In this document: positions 8,741 to 16,054 of the stretch, piece after piece
How positions within the stretch are numbered: position 1 is the stretch's first letter
Layout of the letters: each line of letters opens with the position of its first letter
DNA from: Methylocella tundrae
GTDB lineage: Bacteria; Pseudomonadota; Alphaproteobacteria; Rhizobiales; Beijerinckiaceae
NCBI RefSeq assembly: GCF_901905185.1
Contig: NZ_CABFMQ020000079.1
Span: 1 to 64,000, forward strand
Direction of reading: 5' to 3'
DNA: 64,000 nt
The notes under the pieces: generated by a model
The model's input: only the letters and a program-made list of their open reading frames with translations
Told to the model about the DNA's origin: nothing
The model's database searches: none
Program-made: the position numbers and the translations under genes

Positions 8741-10891
8741 CTAGTTGATCGGCTTGTCGGGGCGCGGCGTGTCCCCGTCCGGCGCGGCGCCGGAGGAATC
8801 AAGGCCGAACACGGCCTGGTTCAGGCTGGCGAGGACGTGCTCCAGTTCGGTTTCGCCGCCGAACACTGACCGGGCGCGCTCGAAGCCGCCGTTCATGGAC
8901 AGCGGCGGCGCATCGAAACGCCAGCTCTCGAACAGGGTCAGTTCGGCGGCGTTGGCCTTGATCTGCTCCTTGACGAGATGCAGCAGGCGGAGTTGATCGG
9001 TGTTGAAATCCCGATCGTCGAGCCACGTCTCGAACGCCGCGCCCAGCGCCTCCGCGCGGGCCTCGTCCACATCCATGAAGGCGTGGCCGGTCTCGTCCAC
9101 CGTCACCCATTCGCGGGTCGAGGGGTCGATCTCGTCATGCACGTCGAGGGTGAGCAGGCGGCGCGGCGTGGGCGGGGGATGCTTCGGTTCGCTGACAACA
9201 ACCACGCCGCCTTCGCCCCCAGTCTCGTCGTCGCCATGGCGCAGGGTGACGCCGGTGAAGTCCCATAGAGTGAAGCGGTCCTTGCCCGGCGCCTGGCGCG
9301 TGCCGCGTCCACGCATCTGCTGGTAGAGGATCGAGGAATGGGTGAAGCGCGCCATCACCAAGTTGCGCACTTCCGGGCAGTCGAAGCCCGTGTCGAGCAT
9401 GTTCACGCTGACCAGGATTTGCGGGAACGGTTCTTTCTTGAATCGCTTGATCTTCGCCTGGCCGTCCACCGTGTCCTCCGGCCCCATGCCCGACACAACG
9501 AAATCGGCATAGCGCGTGGTGGGGCTCGGCTTCCTGTCGGCGAACACCTCATCGAACATCCGGGCGAGGGTTTCGGCGTGCCGCTTGGTGACGGCGAAGA
9601 CGATGGTCTTGCCCCATTCCGGTGCCCGGCGGACGCCGTTCGGGCCGACATAGCCGTGCTCCAGAACGTCGCGGAACTCACGCACCATGGCGCGGTTGCG
9701 CTCAGGGATGGTGAACTTCCGCTCCAGCGCGGTGGGATCGACGACCAGCGGATCATGGCCGGCGAACAGCGTTTCCATCTCGGTGCGCGTCGCCGCATCC
9801 ATCGCGTCCCAGTCGATTTCGGCGCGGGAAACGGTGAAGCCATCAGTCGCCGCCGTGCGCGCGGTCATGGCGCGGTAAATCTCGTAAGGAACGAGGTGTC
9901 CGTCCGCGATCGCCTCGGCCATGCTGTAGCTGTAGGTCGGCCTATCGACCTCGAAGAAGCGCATGGTGTCGCGGATGGCGGCGCGATCCTCTTCGTCCAC
10001 GTCCGGCGCATCGCGCATGATGCAGGGCGTGGCGGTGAGGCCGATCTTGATCCCGTCGAAATGGTCGAGCGCGCGTCGCCACTTGCCGTAGATGCTGCGG
10101 TGGCATTCGTCGATGACGATCAGATCGAAATAGCCAGACGAGTAATTCTCGTACTCGTTCACCAGCGTTTGCAGAGTGACGATGGTGACGCGCTTCTCGT
10201 CCTGAAAGCGGCGGCCGACACGCGGCACCCGATAGCAAGGCAGATGCGGCAGATGCTCGGCGAAAGCATCTTCGGTCTGGATCGCGAGCGTATTGCGATC
10301 GACAACAAACAAGGCGCGGGTGGCCCAATTGGCCTCGAACAGGCGCTTGAGCAGGGCCGCCGCCGTGCGCGTCTTGCCGGTGCCGGTCGCCATCTCGACC
10401 AGCAGCTTGCGACGGCCGGCGGCGATCTCGCGACACACCACGTCGATGCACGCCGTTTGATGGAGGCGTCCACCACCGCCTGCGATCCGGGTATCGATGG
10501 GGACGCTGAGCGGATCGCGGCGAATCTCGCTTGCCGCCTTCCGGCGCGCGAGGTCGTCCTGGCTGAACACCGTCTCGACCCGGCGGAAATGGGCGTCCTG
10601 GGTCTTATCGCGGAACCACACTTCCTCGCCGTTCGAGAGGAAGACGAAGGGCACGCCGAGCTGATCGGCATAGCGCCCGCCCTGCGCTTCGCCCGCGCTC
10701 AGATTGACGCTGGTGCTCTTGGCCTCCAGCACGGCGAGCGCACGACCCTGGCGGTCGAACAGCGCGTAATCCGCCTTGCCGCCGTCATCTAGCGAATACT
10801 CGAAACGCACGCTGCGGCCGTCCGAAAGCGACCAATCGGCGTCCTTCAGAAGCTGGTCTATCTTGACGCGCGCGAACGCTTCATTCGCCAC
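8741..10891 (-). CDS. hsdR: Type I restriction endonuclease/translocase subunit HsdR
   Basis: A 716-residue motor and nuclease subunit of the shorter, EcoEI-like class. The N-terminal nuclease core shows Asp41 and Glu56-Ala-Lys58. The SF2 helicase has Walker A ATGTGKT (168-174), DECH (261-264), GLTATP, and motif VI with QMRGRGTR. A C-terminal EcoEI-type domain follows. I prefer GTG at 10891, which has AAGGGGG upstream, overlaps the antitoxin stop by 11 bp and opens with the usual ANEAFARVKID segment; an in-frame ATG at 10960 would run through the antitoxin gene. With HsdM and HsdS it should translocate DNA and cut unmodified DNA at a distance. Confidence 0.92.
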   Translation of the reverse strand: MANEAFARVKIDQLLKDADWSLSDGRSVRFEYSLDDGGKADYALFDRQGRALAVLEAKSTSVNLSAGEAQGGRYADQLGVPFVFLSNGEEVWFRDKTQDAHFRRVETVFSQDDLARRKAASEIRRDPLSVPIDTRIAGGGGRLHQTACIDVVCREIAAGRRKLLVEMATGTGKTRTAAALLKRLFEANWATRALFVVDRNTLAIQTEDAFAEHLPHLPCYRVPRVGRRFQDEKRVTIVTLQTLVNEYENYSSGYFDLIVIDECHRSIYGKWRRALDHFDGIKIGLTATPCIMRDAPDVDEEDRAAIRDTMRFFEVDRPTYSYSMAEAIADGHLVPYEIYRAMTARTAATDGFTVSRAEIDWDAMDAATRTEMETLFAGHDPLVVDPTALERKFTIPERNRAMVREFRDVLEHGYVGPNGVRRAPEWGKTIVFAVTKRHAETLARMFDEVFADRKPSPTTRYADFVVSGMGPEDTVDGQAKIKRFKKEPFPQILVSVNMLDTGFDCPEVRNLVMARFTHSSILYQQMRGRGTRQAPGKDRFTLWDFTGVTLRHGDDETGGEGGVVVVSEPKHPPPTPRRLLTLDVHDEIDPSTREWVTVDETGHAFMDVDEARAEALGAAFETWLDDRDFNTDQLRLLHLVKEQIKANAAELTLFESWRFDAPPLSMNGGFERARSVFGGETELEHVLASLNQAVFGLDSSGAAPDGDTPRPDKPIN

Positions 10892-11087
10892 CTTTCGACG
10901 CCCCCTTGGTCCCCGTTTCCCTCTTGTCCGCGCGTCCAGGCTGCACGGAAAGTCGTTCATATTCTTCCACAGAGACGACCACCACCACGCCGCGCCCGTG
11001 CTTTTCGATCAGCACTGGCTCTGCGCGCGCGGTGTCGATCATCAGCCCGAAGCCGTTCTTCGCTTCGCGCGCCGACATGGTTTTCAT
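10881..11087 (-). CDS. Orphan Phd/YefM-type antitoxin-like protein heading the restriction operon
   Basis: A 68-residue protein. Residues 1-48 match the Phd/YefM DNA-binding antitoxin fold: MSAREAKNGFGLMIDTA, then PVLIEKHGRGVVVVVSVEEYERL. The charged C-terminal tail is short and differs from known toxin-binding tails. No RelE, Doc or PIN toxin gene is adjacent; the next gene is hsdR, overlapping by 11 bp. Phd/YefM proteins repress their own operons, so a plausible role is transcriptional control of hsdRMS and the genes after it. The alternative is a relic of a toxin-antitoxin module whose toxin was lost. Either ATG at 11087 or 11078 could start it. Confidence 0.8.
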   Translation of the reverse strand: MKTMSAREAKNGFGLMIDTARAEPVLIEKHGRGVVVVVSVEEYERLSVQPGRADKRETGTKGASKGGE

Positions 11088-11502
11088 GGCCGATTCCCGT
11101 GGCGATCCATTGCGCCATTTAGGACGAAATGGCTCTTTTCGGCAATGGCGTCATTGGCGGTTCGATTCGGACGCGGGAGGTGCATTTTGAAGTCGAGAGC
11201 AGCCCCGGAGAAGAGACGACCGATGAGGGCAAGATAAAGCGAGTTGCCTCGCTGCCGGAACTTCGTTCCTAAGTATTTGTCTGCACATTGTTTTCTGGCG
11301 CCGCCGCGCTGATCCGTCGAGGTGCGTCAGTGCCGGGAAAGCTGATTTTTCCAGTAATTTCAATGCTGTTTTGTATGGCGCCCGCAATGTGCGTCGCTGG
11401 CGATCCCGCCGTTTCTACGCTGTAGCAAGTATTTCTACGCCACGGCCCTACACCTCTATTTTCGACCTTGTGTCGGCGGTTTGATCTTCCAATCGTCACG
11501 TC
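11088..11502. other. Intergenic region between the restriction operon and the relaxase gene
   Basis: This 415-bp stretch separates the divergent defence operon and relaxase genes. It must hold the operon promoter and possibly the transfer origin, as oriT usually lies beside the relaxase gene. I see no gene. Two copies of TTTCTACGC 20 bp apart (11412, 11432) and a GGCGTCATT motif (11147) are also found near 14.7 kb. No convincing nic site could be identified by eye. Confidence 0.5.
11412..11446 (+). repeat. Iteron-like direct repeats upstream of the relaxase gene
   Basis: TTTCTACGC occurs at 11412-11420 and again at 11432-11440, a spacing of two helical turns. The 22 bp from 11425 to 11446 (GCAAGTATT, then CTACGCCACGGC) match 14714-14735 at 20 of 22 positions in the same orientation. 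The two copies bracket the relaxase and toxin-antitoxin genes. They could be protein-binding iterons, part of oriT, or footprints of insertion of that block. Confidence 0.5.
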
Positions 11503-13614
11503 ATGGCGACCGACGAAGACCGTTTCCACATCCGTCTCGGCCGGGTCCGAGACCGCTCCGGCGTCCGTTCCATGCGGACGGTCCGGCCGCGCCCGAAGAC
11601 CTTCCTGGCCGAGGTGCATCAGGCCATCCGCCGCGCCGGCGGCTACCCCAATCGGCAGGGCTCGGCCGGGAACGGAAGCGGTCGGTTCAATGCTCGCGGC
11701 CGGGGTGCTGCGGTCGCCGCCGGCTTAAAGGGGCGGAACGCCTGGAGCCGGGACGCCAGCGGCGTGCGGACCCGCGCCCGGCGCGTGACGGTGAAGGCCC
11801 GGATCGTGAAGCTCAACCCCCAGCGTGGCGCGGCGCGCGGACGCCGGTTCGCCAGCGCCAAGGCGGTGGACGCCCACCTGCGCTATCTGGAGCGCGATGG
11901 CGTCAACCGCGACGGCGAGAAAGGGCAGGTCTATTCCGCCGAGCGCGACGCGGAGGGCGGCCGCACCTTCCTCGACCGGGGCCGCGACGACCGCCACCAG
12001 TTCCGCTTCATCGTCTCCGCCGAGGAAGGCGTCGAGCTGACCGACCTGCGGGAGACTACCCGCGACCTGATGAAGGTGATGGAAGCCGACCTCGGCACCA
12101 AGCTCGACTGGATCGCGGTCGATCATCACAACACCGGCCACCCGCACACCCACATCCTGGTGCGCGGCGTCATGGACGACGGCCGCATCCTCAACATCGC
12201 TGGCGACTACATCGCCCACGGCATCCGCGAGCGGGCCAGCGAGATCGTCACCCTGGAATTGGGGCGGCAGACCGAGCAGGAGGTCAGCCGCCAGTTGGAG
12301 CGCGAGGTGGACGCCGAACGCTTCACCCGCCTCGACCGGCTGCTGATTGCCGAACAGGCGGCGAGCAACGAGTTCGCCGACCTGCGGCCCGACCGGGACA
12401 TGCTGGAGACCGCCCGGCAAAACCGGGCGCTGCTGATCGCCCGCGCCCGCAAGCTGGAGAGCATGGGACTGGCGACCGAGGTGGAGGTCGGCCGCTGGTC
12501 CATCTCCGCGCAGGCCGAGCCGACCTTGCGCGAGATGGGCGAGCGCGGCGACATCATCAAGACCATGCACCGGGCGCTCGCCGATCACGGCATCGCCGAT
12601 GAGCGCGGCCCCGCCCAATACGCCGCCCACGGCAAGCAGATCACCGAGCGGATCGTCGGCCGGGTGCTCGCCAAGGGGCTGGCCGGGGACGAGCTGGGCG
12701 ACCGGCTGCATCTCGTCATCGACGGGGTGGACGGCCGCACCCATTATGTCGAGACGGCGGACGACTCCCACCTGGCCGAGATCAGGCGCGGCCACATCGT
12801 CGCGCTCGATCCGGCGCCGACCAAGGCCGAACCCAGGCCGGCGGATGTCAACATCCAGATCGTGGCGGAAGCCAATGGCGGCTTCTATCGGCCGAGCCTG
12901 CACCTGGAAGCGACGCGGGACATCATTGAGCAGCGCCACGGCGACCCTGACGCCTTCATCCGCTCCCATGTCCGTAGGCTGGAAGCCTTGCGCCGCGCCG
13001 GTCATGTCGAGCGCATCGACGCCGACAATTGGAAAATCCCCGATGACATTGCCGAGCGGGGAATGGCCTATGACGCCCCGACCCGGTCCAAGGACTTCTC
13101 GATCCGCACCCTGTCCACGCTCGGCCTCGATCGTCAGGTAGGGAGCGACGGGGCGACCTGGCTCGACCGGGAACTTGTCGCGAAGGACCATCTGCCTATC
13201 ACAGATGCTGGATTTGGTCGGGAAGTGAATGCCGCACTCGACCGGCGCGCGCAAAGGCTGGTGGAAATGGGACACGCCACCACCAAGGATGGCTTTATCA
13301 GCATCCCGCGCAGGGTCATCGCTGCCCTGGAGCGGCAGGAGGTGGAGCGCGTCGGCAGGGAGATGGCGGCCGAACGCGGGCTGACCTACGCCCCGTCCGG
13401 CCCTGGTGAATATGTGAGCGGCCGGCTGGCTGGCGTCGCCACTCTCGCCAGCGGGCGCTTCGCCATGATCGAGGACGGGCTCGGCTTCCAGCTCGTCCCC
13501 TGGCAGCCCGTCCTGGAGAAGCGCCTCGACCATTACATCAGCGGCGTTCGCCGCGACGACGGCGGCATCGAATGGGAGTTCAGCCGCAAGCGACAGATCG
13601 GGCTGGGATTATGA
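11503..13614 (+). CDS. MobP/VirD2-like relaxase with C-terminal DUF3363 domain
   Basis: A 703-residue conjugative relaxase. The N-terminal domain carries the HUH signature HPHTH (His213, His215, His217) in the phrase DHHNTGHPHTH, which coordinates the metal used to nick oriT. Tyr128, in HLRYLERDG, is a candidate nucleophile. The remaining two thirds correspond to the DUF3363 region found in relaxases of alphaproteobacterial integrative elements. The ATG at 11503 is kept although its ribosome site is weak. No coupling protein, S26-type TraF protease or mating-pore genes accompany it, so transfer would need another element's machinery. High GC and intact motifs argue that the gene is recent or still in use. 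Confidence 0.9.
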   Translation: MATDEDRFHIRLGRVRDRSGVRSMRTVRPRPKTFLAEVHQAIRRAGGYPNRQGSAGNGSGRFNARGRGAAVAAGLKGRNAWSRDASGVRTRARRVTVKARIVKLNPQRGAARGRRFASAKAVDAHLRYLERDGVNRDGEKGQVYSAERDAEGGRTFLDRGRDDRHQFRFIVSAEEGVELTDLRETTRDLMKVMEADLGTKLDWIAVDHHNTGHPHTHILVRGVMDDGRILNIAGDYIAHGIRERASEIVTLELGRQTEQEVSRQLEREVDAERFTRLDRLLIAEQAASNEFADLRPDRDMLETARQNRALLIARARKLESMGLATEVEVGRWSISAQAEPTLREMGERGDIIKTMHRALADHGIADERGPAQYAAHGKQITERIVGRVLAKGLAGDELGDRLHLVIDGVDGRTHYVETADDSHLAEIRRGHIVALDPAPTKAEPRPADVNIQIVAEANGGFYRPSLHLEATRDIIEQRHGDPDAFIRSHVRRLEALRRAGHVERIDADNWKIPDDIAERGMAYDAPTRSKDFSIRTLSTLGLDRQVGSDGATWLDRELVAKDHLPITDAGFGREVNAALDRRAQRLVEMGHATTKDGFISIPRRVIAALERQEVERVGREMAAERGLTYAPSGPGEYVSGRLAGVATLASGRFAMIEDGLGFQLVPWQPVLEKRLDHYISGVRRDDGGIEWEFSRKRQIGLGL

Positions 13615-13824
13615 GAGCGATCCACCGGCCTTGTCTGCATGTCTTGATTGAGCCGGACCGGCGCCAGCCCCTCAAGGCTGGCGCGGACGCGCCACCGCTG
13701 CGCGGCTTGCGGCCCTGACCGGCTGCCCCCGGCCCGGCGGCGGCTCCCCATGCAGATAAGGGCGATTGGGAGTGCGGAAGCCCCCCAATGCTGAGGCGGA
13801 AGGCGATTCGGATCGCCATTCACC

Positions 13825-13855
13825 TTGAACAATACGGCATTTTGCCGTATATAAT
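13825..13855 (+). promoter_or_regulatory. Promoter and palindromic operator of the toxin-antitoxin pair
   Basis: A -35 box TTGAAC (13825-13830) and a -10 box TATATA (13848-13853) are spaced by 17 bp. Between and overlapping them is a perfect dyad, ATACGGCA-TTT-TGCCGTAT (13832-13850). A ribbon-helix-helix antitoxin bound there would block RNA polymerase. This matches the known autorepression of DUF1778/GNAT operons. Confidence 0.75.
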
Positions 13856-13874
13856 TGAGCTGAAGGAGGCACCC

Positions 13875-14165
13875 ATGCCCAAGCCCCAAGTTGAAGCCGA
13901 GACCGCCCGATTGGAAGCGCGTATTCCGGTCCAGGTCTATGACCAGATGCAGCGCGCCGCCCGCCTACGCGGCCTAACCCTGACCGGCTATCTGATCGCC
14001 ACCGCCGGCGAGGACGCAAGGCGCGTCGTCGAGGACGCCGAGATCATGCGCCTCGCGCGCGAGGATCAAGTCCGCTTCGCCGAGGCGCTGATCAATCCAC
14101 CCAAGCCGAATGAGCGGCTGATCCGCGCCGCGAAGCGTCATGCCGAGCTGATCGAACGCCGGTGA
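13875..14165 (+). CDS. DUF1778 (TacA-type) ribbon-helix-helix antitoxin
   Basis: A 96-residue antitoxin. The N-terminal ribbon-helix-helix contains ARLEARIPVQVYDQMQRAARLRGLTLTGYL, with the C-terminal helix (residues 45-96) available to wrap the toxin. This is the DUF1778 family, which pairs with GNAT acetyltransferase toxins. The start ATG at 13875 follows a near-perfect Shine-Dalgarno, AAGGAGG. The stop overlaps the toxin start in a GTGA. A promoter with a perfect palindrome lies immediately upstream, consistent with autorepression. Together with the next gene it is a complete type II toxin-antitoxin module that could stabilise the element. Confidence 0.9.
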   Translation: MPKPQVEAETARLEARIPVQVYDQMQRAARLRGLTLTGYLIATAGEDARRVVEDAEIMRLAREDQVRFAEALINPPKPNERLIRAAKRHAELIERR

Positions 14166-14668
14166 GTGTCCGCTTCGCCATCGAGCCGCTGGCGAAGGCG
14201 CACAAGCGGGCGGATTTCACCTGCGGCAACGACCGGATCGACAGCTACTTCCGCGAGACCGTCTCGCAGGACGTGAAGCGCAAATACGCCACCTGTTTCG
14301 TCGCCAGGGAGATCGCGACGGATCGGGTGGCGGGCTTCTACACTCTGTCGTCCAGCAACGTGCCCTTGAACGAGGTGCCTGAGCCGCTGGCGAAGAAGCT
14401 GCCGCGCTATCCGACTGTCCCGGCCGTGCTAATTGGCTGGCTTGGGCGGCATAGCGACTATGCCGGACAGGGGCTTGGGGAAGCCTTGCTGTTCGACGCC
14501 ATCAAGACCGTGGCGACGGCACCCATCGGGGCGCACGCCATCTTCGCCGACGCTATCGACGACAGCGCGGCGGCCTTCTACACGGCTTTCGGCTTCACGC
14601 CGTTGGTCAAGCGCCCGCGCACCCTCTATCTGCCGGTGACGACGGCGTTGAGCCTGGCATCGCCATGA
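14162..14668 (+). CDS. GNAT-family acetyltransferase toxin (TacT/AtaT-like)
   Basis: A 168-residue GNAT acetyltransferase. The N-terminal phrase FTCGNDRIDSYFRE, the acetyl-CoA loop region around GRHSDYAGQGLGEALL and the C-terminal FYTAFGFTPL are the hallmarks of toxins that acetylate the amino group of charged initiator or glycyl/isoleucyl tRNAs and stop translation. Which tRNA is attacked cannot be read here. The GTG at 14162 overlaps the antitoxin stop, ensuring coupled translation. The R/Q-x-x-G-x-G/A loop appears as GQGLGE, so the enzyme looks intact. Confidence 0.9.
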   Translation: MSVRFAIEPLAKAHKRADFTCGNDRIDSYFRETVSQDVKRKYATCFVAREIATDRVAGFYTLSSSNVPLNEVPEPLAKKLPRYPTVPAVLIGWLGRHSDYAGQGLGEALLFDAIKTVATAPIGAHAIFADAIDDSAAAFYTAFGFTPLVKRPRTLYLPVTTALSLASP

Positions 14669-14713
14669 CGACCGCCTCTGTTCCTACGCCGTTTCCGCCC
14701 CGTGCCGCCGCGT

Positions 14714-14735
14714 GCAAGTATTTTTACTCCACGGC
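14714..14735 (+). repeat. Second copy of the relaxase-flanking direct repeat
   Basis: GCAAGTATTTTTAC followed by TCCACGGC matches 11425-11446 at 20 of 22 bases. A reverse copy of the iteron-like core, GCGTAGAAA, lies at 14751-14759, and a GGCGTCATT motif at 14777-14785 echoes 11147. This suggests shared regulatory or origin sequences on both sides of the relaxase block. Confidence 0.5.
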
Positions 14736-14801
14736 GCGCGGAGGCTTCTGGCGTAGAAAAAGGCTATTCTTTCAAGGGCGTCATTCGGCGATTCTGGACC
14801 A

Positions 14802-15026
14802 ATGGCCAGACTTCGCAAGGAACGCCCGCCGACCGCATCCGAGCAGCTTGAAGCATTGCTCGGCTATCCTTGGCCGTTTCCGGGCCGACCGCCGAAACAC
14901 GACCTTTCGACCTGGACCGTCACCGACGATTGGTCCGAGCATATTCCCGTCACCGAGGCCGAGGTGGATGTGTTCGAGGCGTGGTTCGGCGATCTGTTCG
15001 ATGAGCTGTTCGGGCCGTACCGATGA
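14802..15026 (+). CDS. Small conserved hypothetical protein of the element
   Basis: A 74-residue acidic protein with a proline-rich N-terminal part (PWPFPGRPP) and an acidic, aromatic C-terminal helix (VDVFEAWFGDLFDELFG). I do not recognise a domain. It sits between the toxin-antitoxin pair and the nuclease/recombinase pair on the same strand, and its codon use is GC-rich like the relaxase, unlike the next gene. The start at 14802 is the only ATG near the 5' end. It may be a small DNA-binding or accessory protein of the element, but nothing in the sequence proves a function. Confidence 0.55.
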   Translation: MARLRKERPPTASEQLEALLGYPWPFPGRPPKHDLSTWTVTDDWSEHIPVTEAEVDVFEAWFGDLFDELFGPYR

Positions 15027-15070
15027 CGATCTCGAACAGGACGAATCTGAATTTTGTGTAGCGGCTTGCA

Positions 15071-16054
15071 ATGTCCAACATTAGCGACGGAGATATGACG
15101 CTTCCTGAAGCTCTCCGCGGTGGCGGGTGGACTGCCGTTACAGCACGACAGATGTTTCCTCTGCTGGTGTGGTGTGCGAAGCAGGGAAAGAAAATCACAT
15201 ACGGTCAACTGGACACCGAGCTACAGCGGCGCGGATGGGGGCACCACGTGAATGTGGTCGTTTATGGCCATCCGGCTGGAGCAGTTGGCAATGCGTGTAT
15301 CGAGATAGAGAAGGAAATTGGTGAAAAGGTTCCGCCTCTCAACGCACTTGTCGTCAACGCAAAATCGGGAATTCCCGGCAATGGATGCGACTACTATCTC
15401 ACCGCCTACCTCGACAAGAAACGCTCACGACATCTAACGGACGCCCAACGAAAAGCCATGGCTGAGGAGACCATGGAGGAGGTTTGGCGTTTTCAAAAAT
15501 GGGATGAGATTCTGAATCAATGCGGCTTGAGCCCCATCCCCGATGCCATCCCTAGCTTGCGCTCCGAAAGTCAGCGCAAGGCGCCTCGAAAGCAAGGCTG
15601 GTCAAACGAGCCAGAAAGTGCAGCGCATCAATCGCTCAAGAAATGGGTGGCCGAAAATCCCCAGGTGCTAGGAAGCAAAATTCCATACCGCCGCGGTCAG
15701 ACCGAGTGGCTATTCGCATCGGCTGACCGTGTGGATGTCATGTTTGAACACAAGGATGGTTGTTTGGCGGTCGAAGTTAAGGCTGCGAATGCAAACGCCG
15801 CTGATCTTGAACGTGGAGTCTATCAGTGCGTGAAATATCAGGCGCTCTTGCGAGCAGAACTGAAGGCTGAAGGGAAAATTCCCAATGGGTCGTCGCTTCT
15901 AGTTACTGAAACACGACTTTCACCCGCCCTTCAGGCATTGGCCGATCTGCTCGGTGTTCGCGTTGTTACAGTTCCTGTGAAAAGGGACACTCTGAAGTCG
16001 GAGAAGGCCGCGCTGCCTTCCAAATCACGTCTGGATAGGAGGGCCTTTCGATGA
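15071..16054 (+). CDS. PD-(D/E)XK nuclease-like protein coupled to the serine recombinase
   Basis: A 327-residue protein. The C-terminal half carries a canonical restriction-endonuclease core: Asp222 (VDVMF), then Glu235-Val-Lys237 (LAVEVKAAN), preceded by a helix with HQSLKKWVAENP that could supply the first acidic residue. The N-terminal 120 residues (TYGQLDTEL, VVVYGHPAGAVGNAC) form an uncharacterised domain, possibly for target recognition. The stop codon overlaps the recombinase start (ATGA at 16051-16054), so the two are translated together. It is less GC-rich than its neighbours, suggesting separate acquisition. It could be a defence nuclease or a recombination accessory factor; I cannot choose between them. 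Confidence 0.75.
   Translation: MSNISDGDMTLPEALRGGGWTAVTARQMFPLLVWCAKQGKKITYGQLDTELQRRGWGHHVNVVVYGHPAGAVGNACIEIEKEIGEKVPPLNALVVNAKSGIPGNGCDYYLTAYLDKKRSRHLTDAQRKAMAEETMEEVWRFQKWDEILNQCGLSPIPDAIPSLRSESQRKAPRKQGWSNEPESAAHQSLKKWVAENPQVLGSKIPYRRGQTEWLFASADRVDVMFEHKDGCLAVEVKAANANAADLERGVYQCVKYQALLRAELKAEGKIPNGSSLLVTETRLSPALQALADLLGVRVVTVPVKRDTLKSEKAALPSKSRLDRRAFR

Noticed and set aside
9338..10792. A 484-codon open frame on the plus strand
   Set aside because: It lies antisense to hsdR, whose helicase motifs are intact.
11725..13533. A 602-codon open frame on the minus strand
   Set aside because: It is antisense to the relaxase gene, whose HUH motif and DUF3363 region are clear. GC-rich DNA leaves the opposite frame open.
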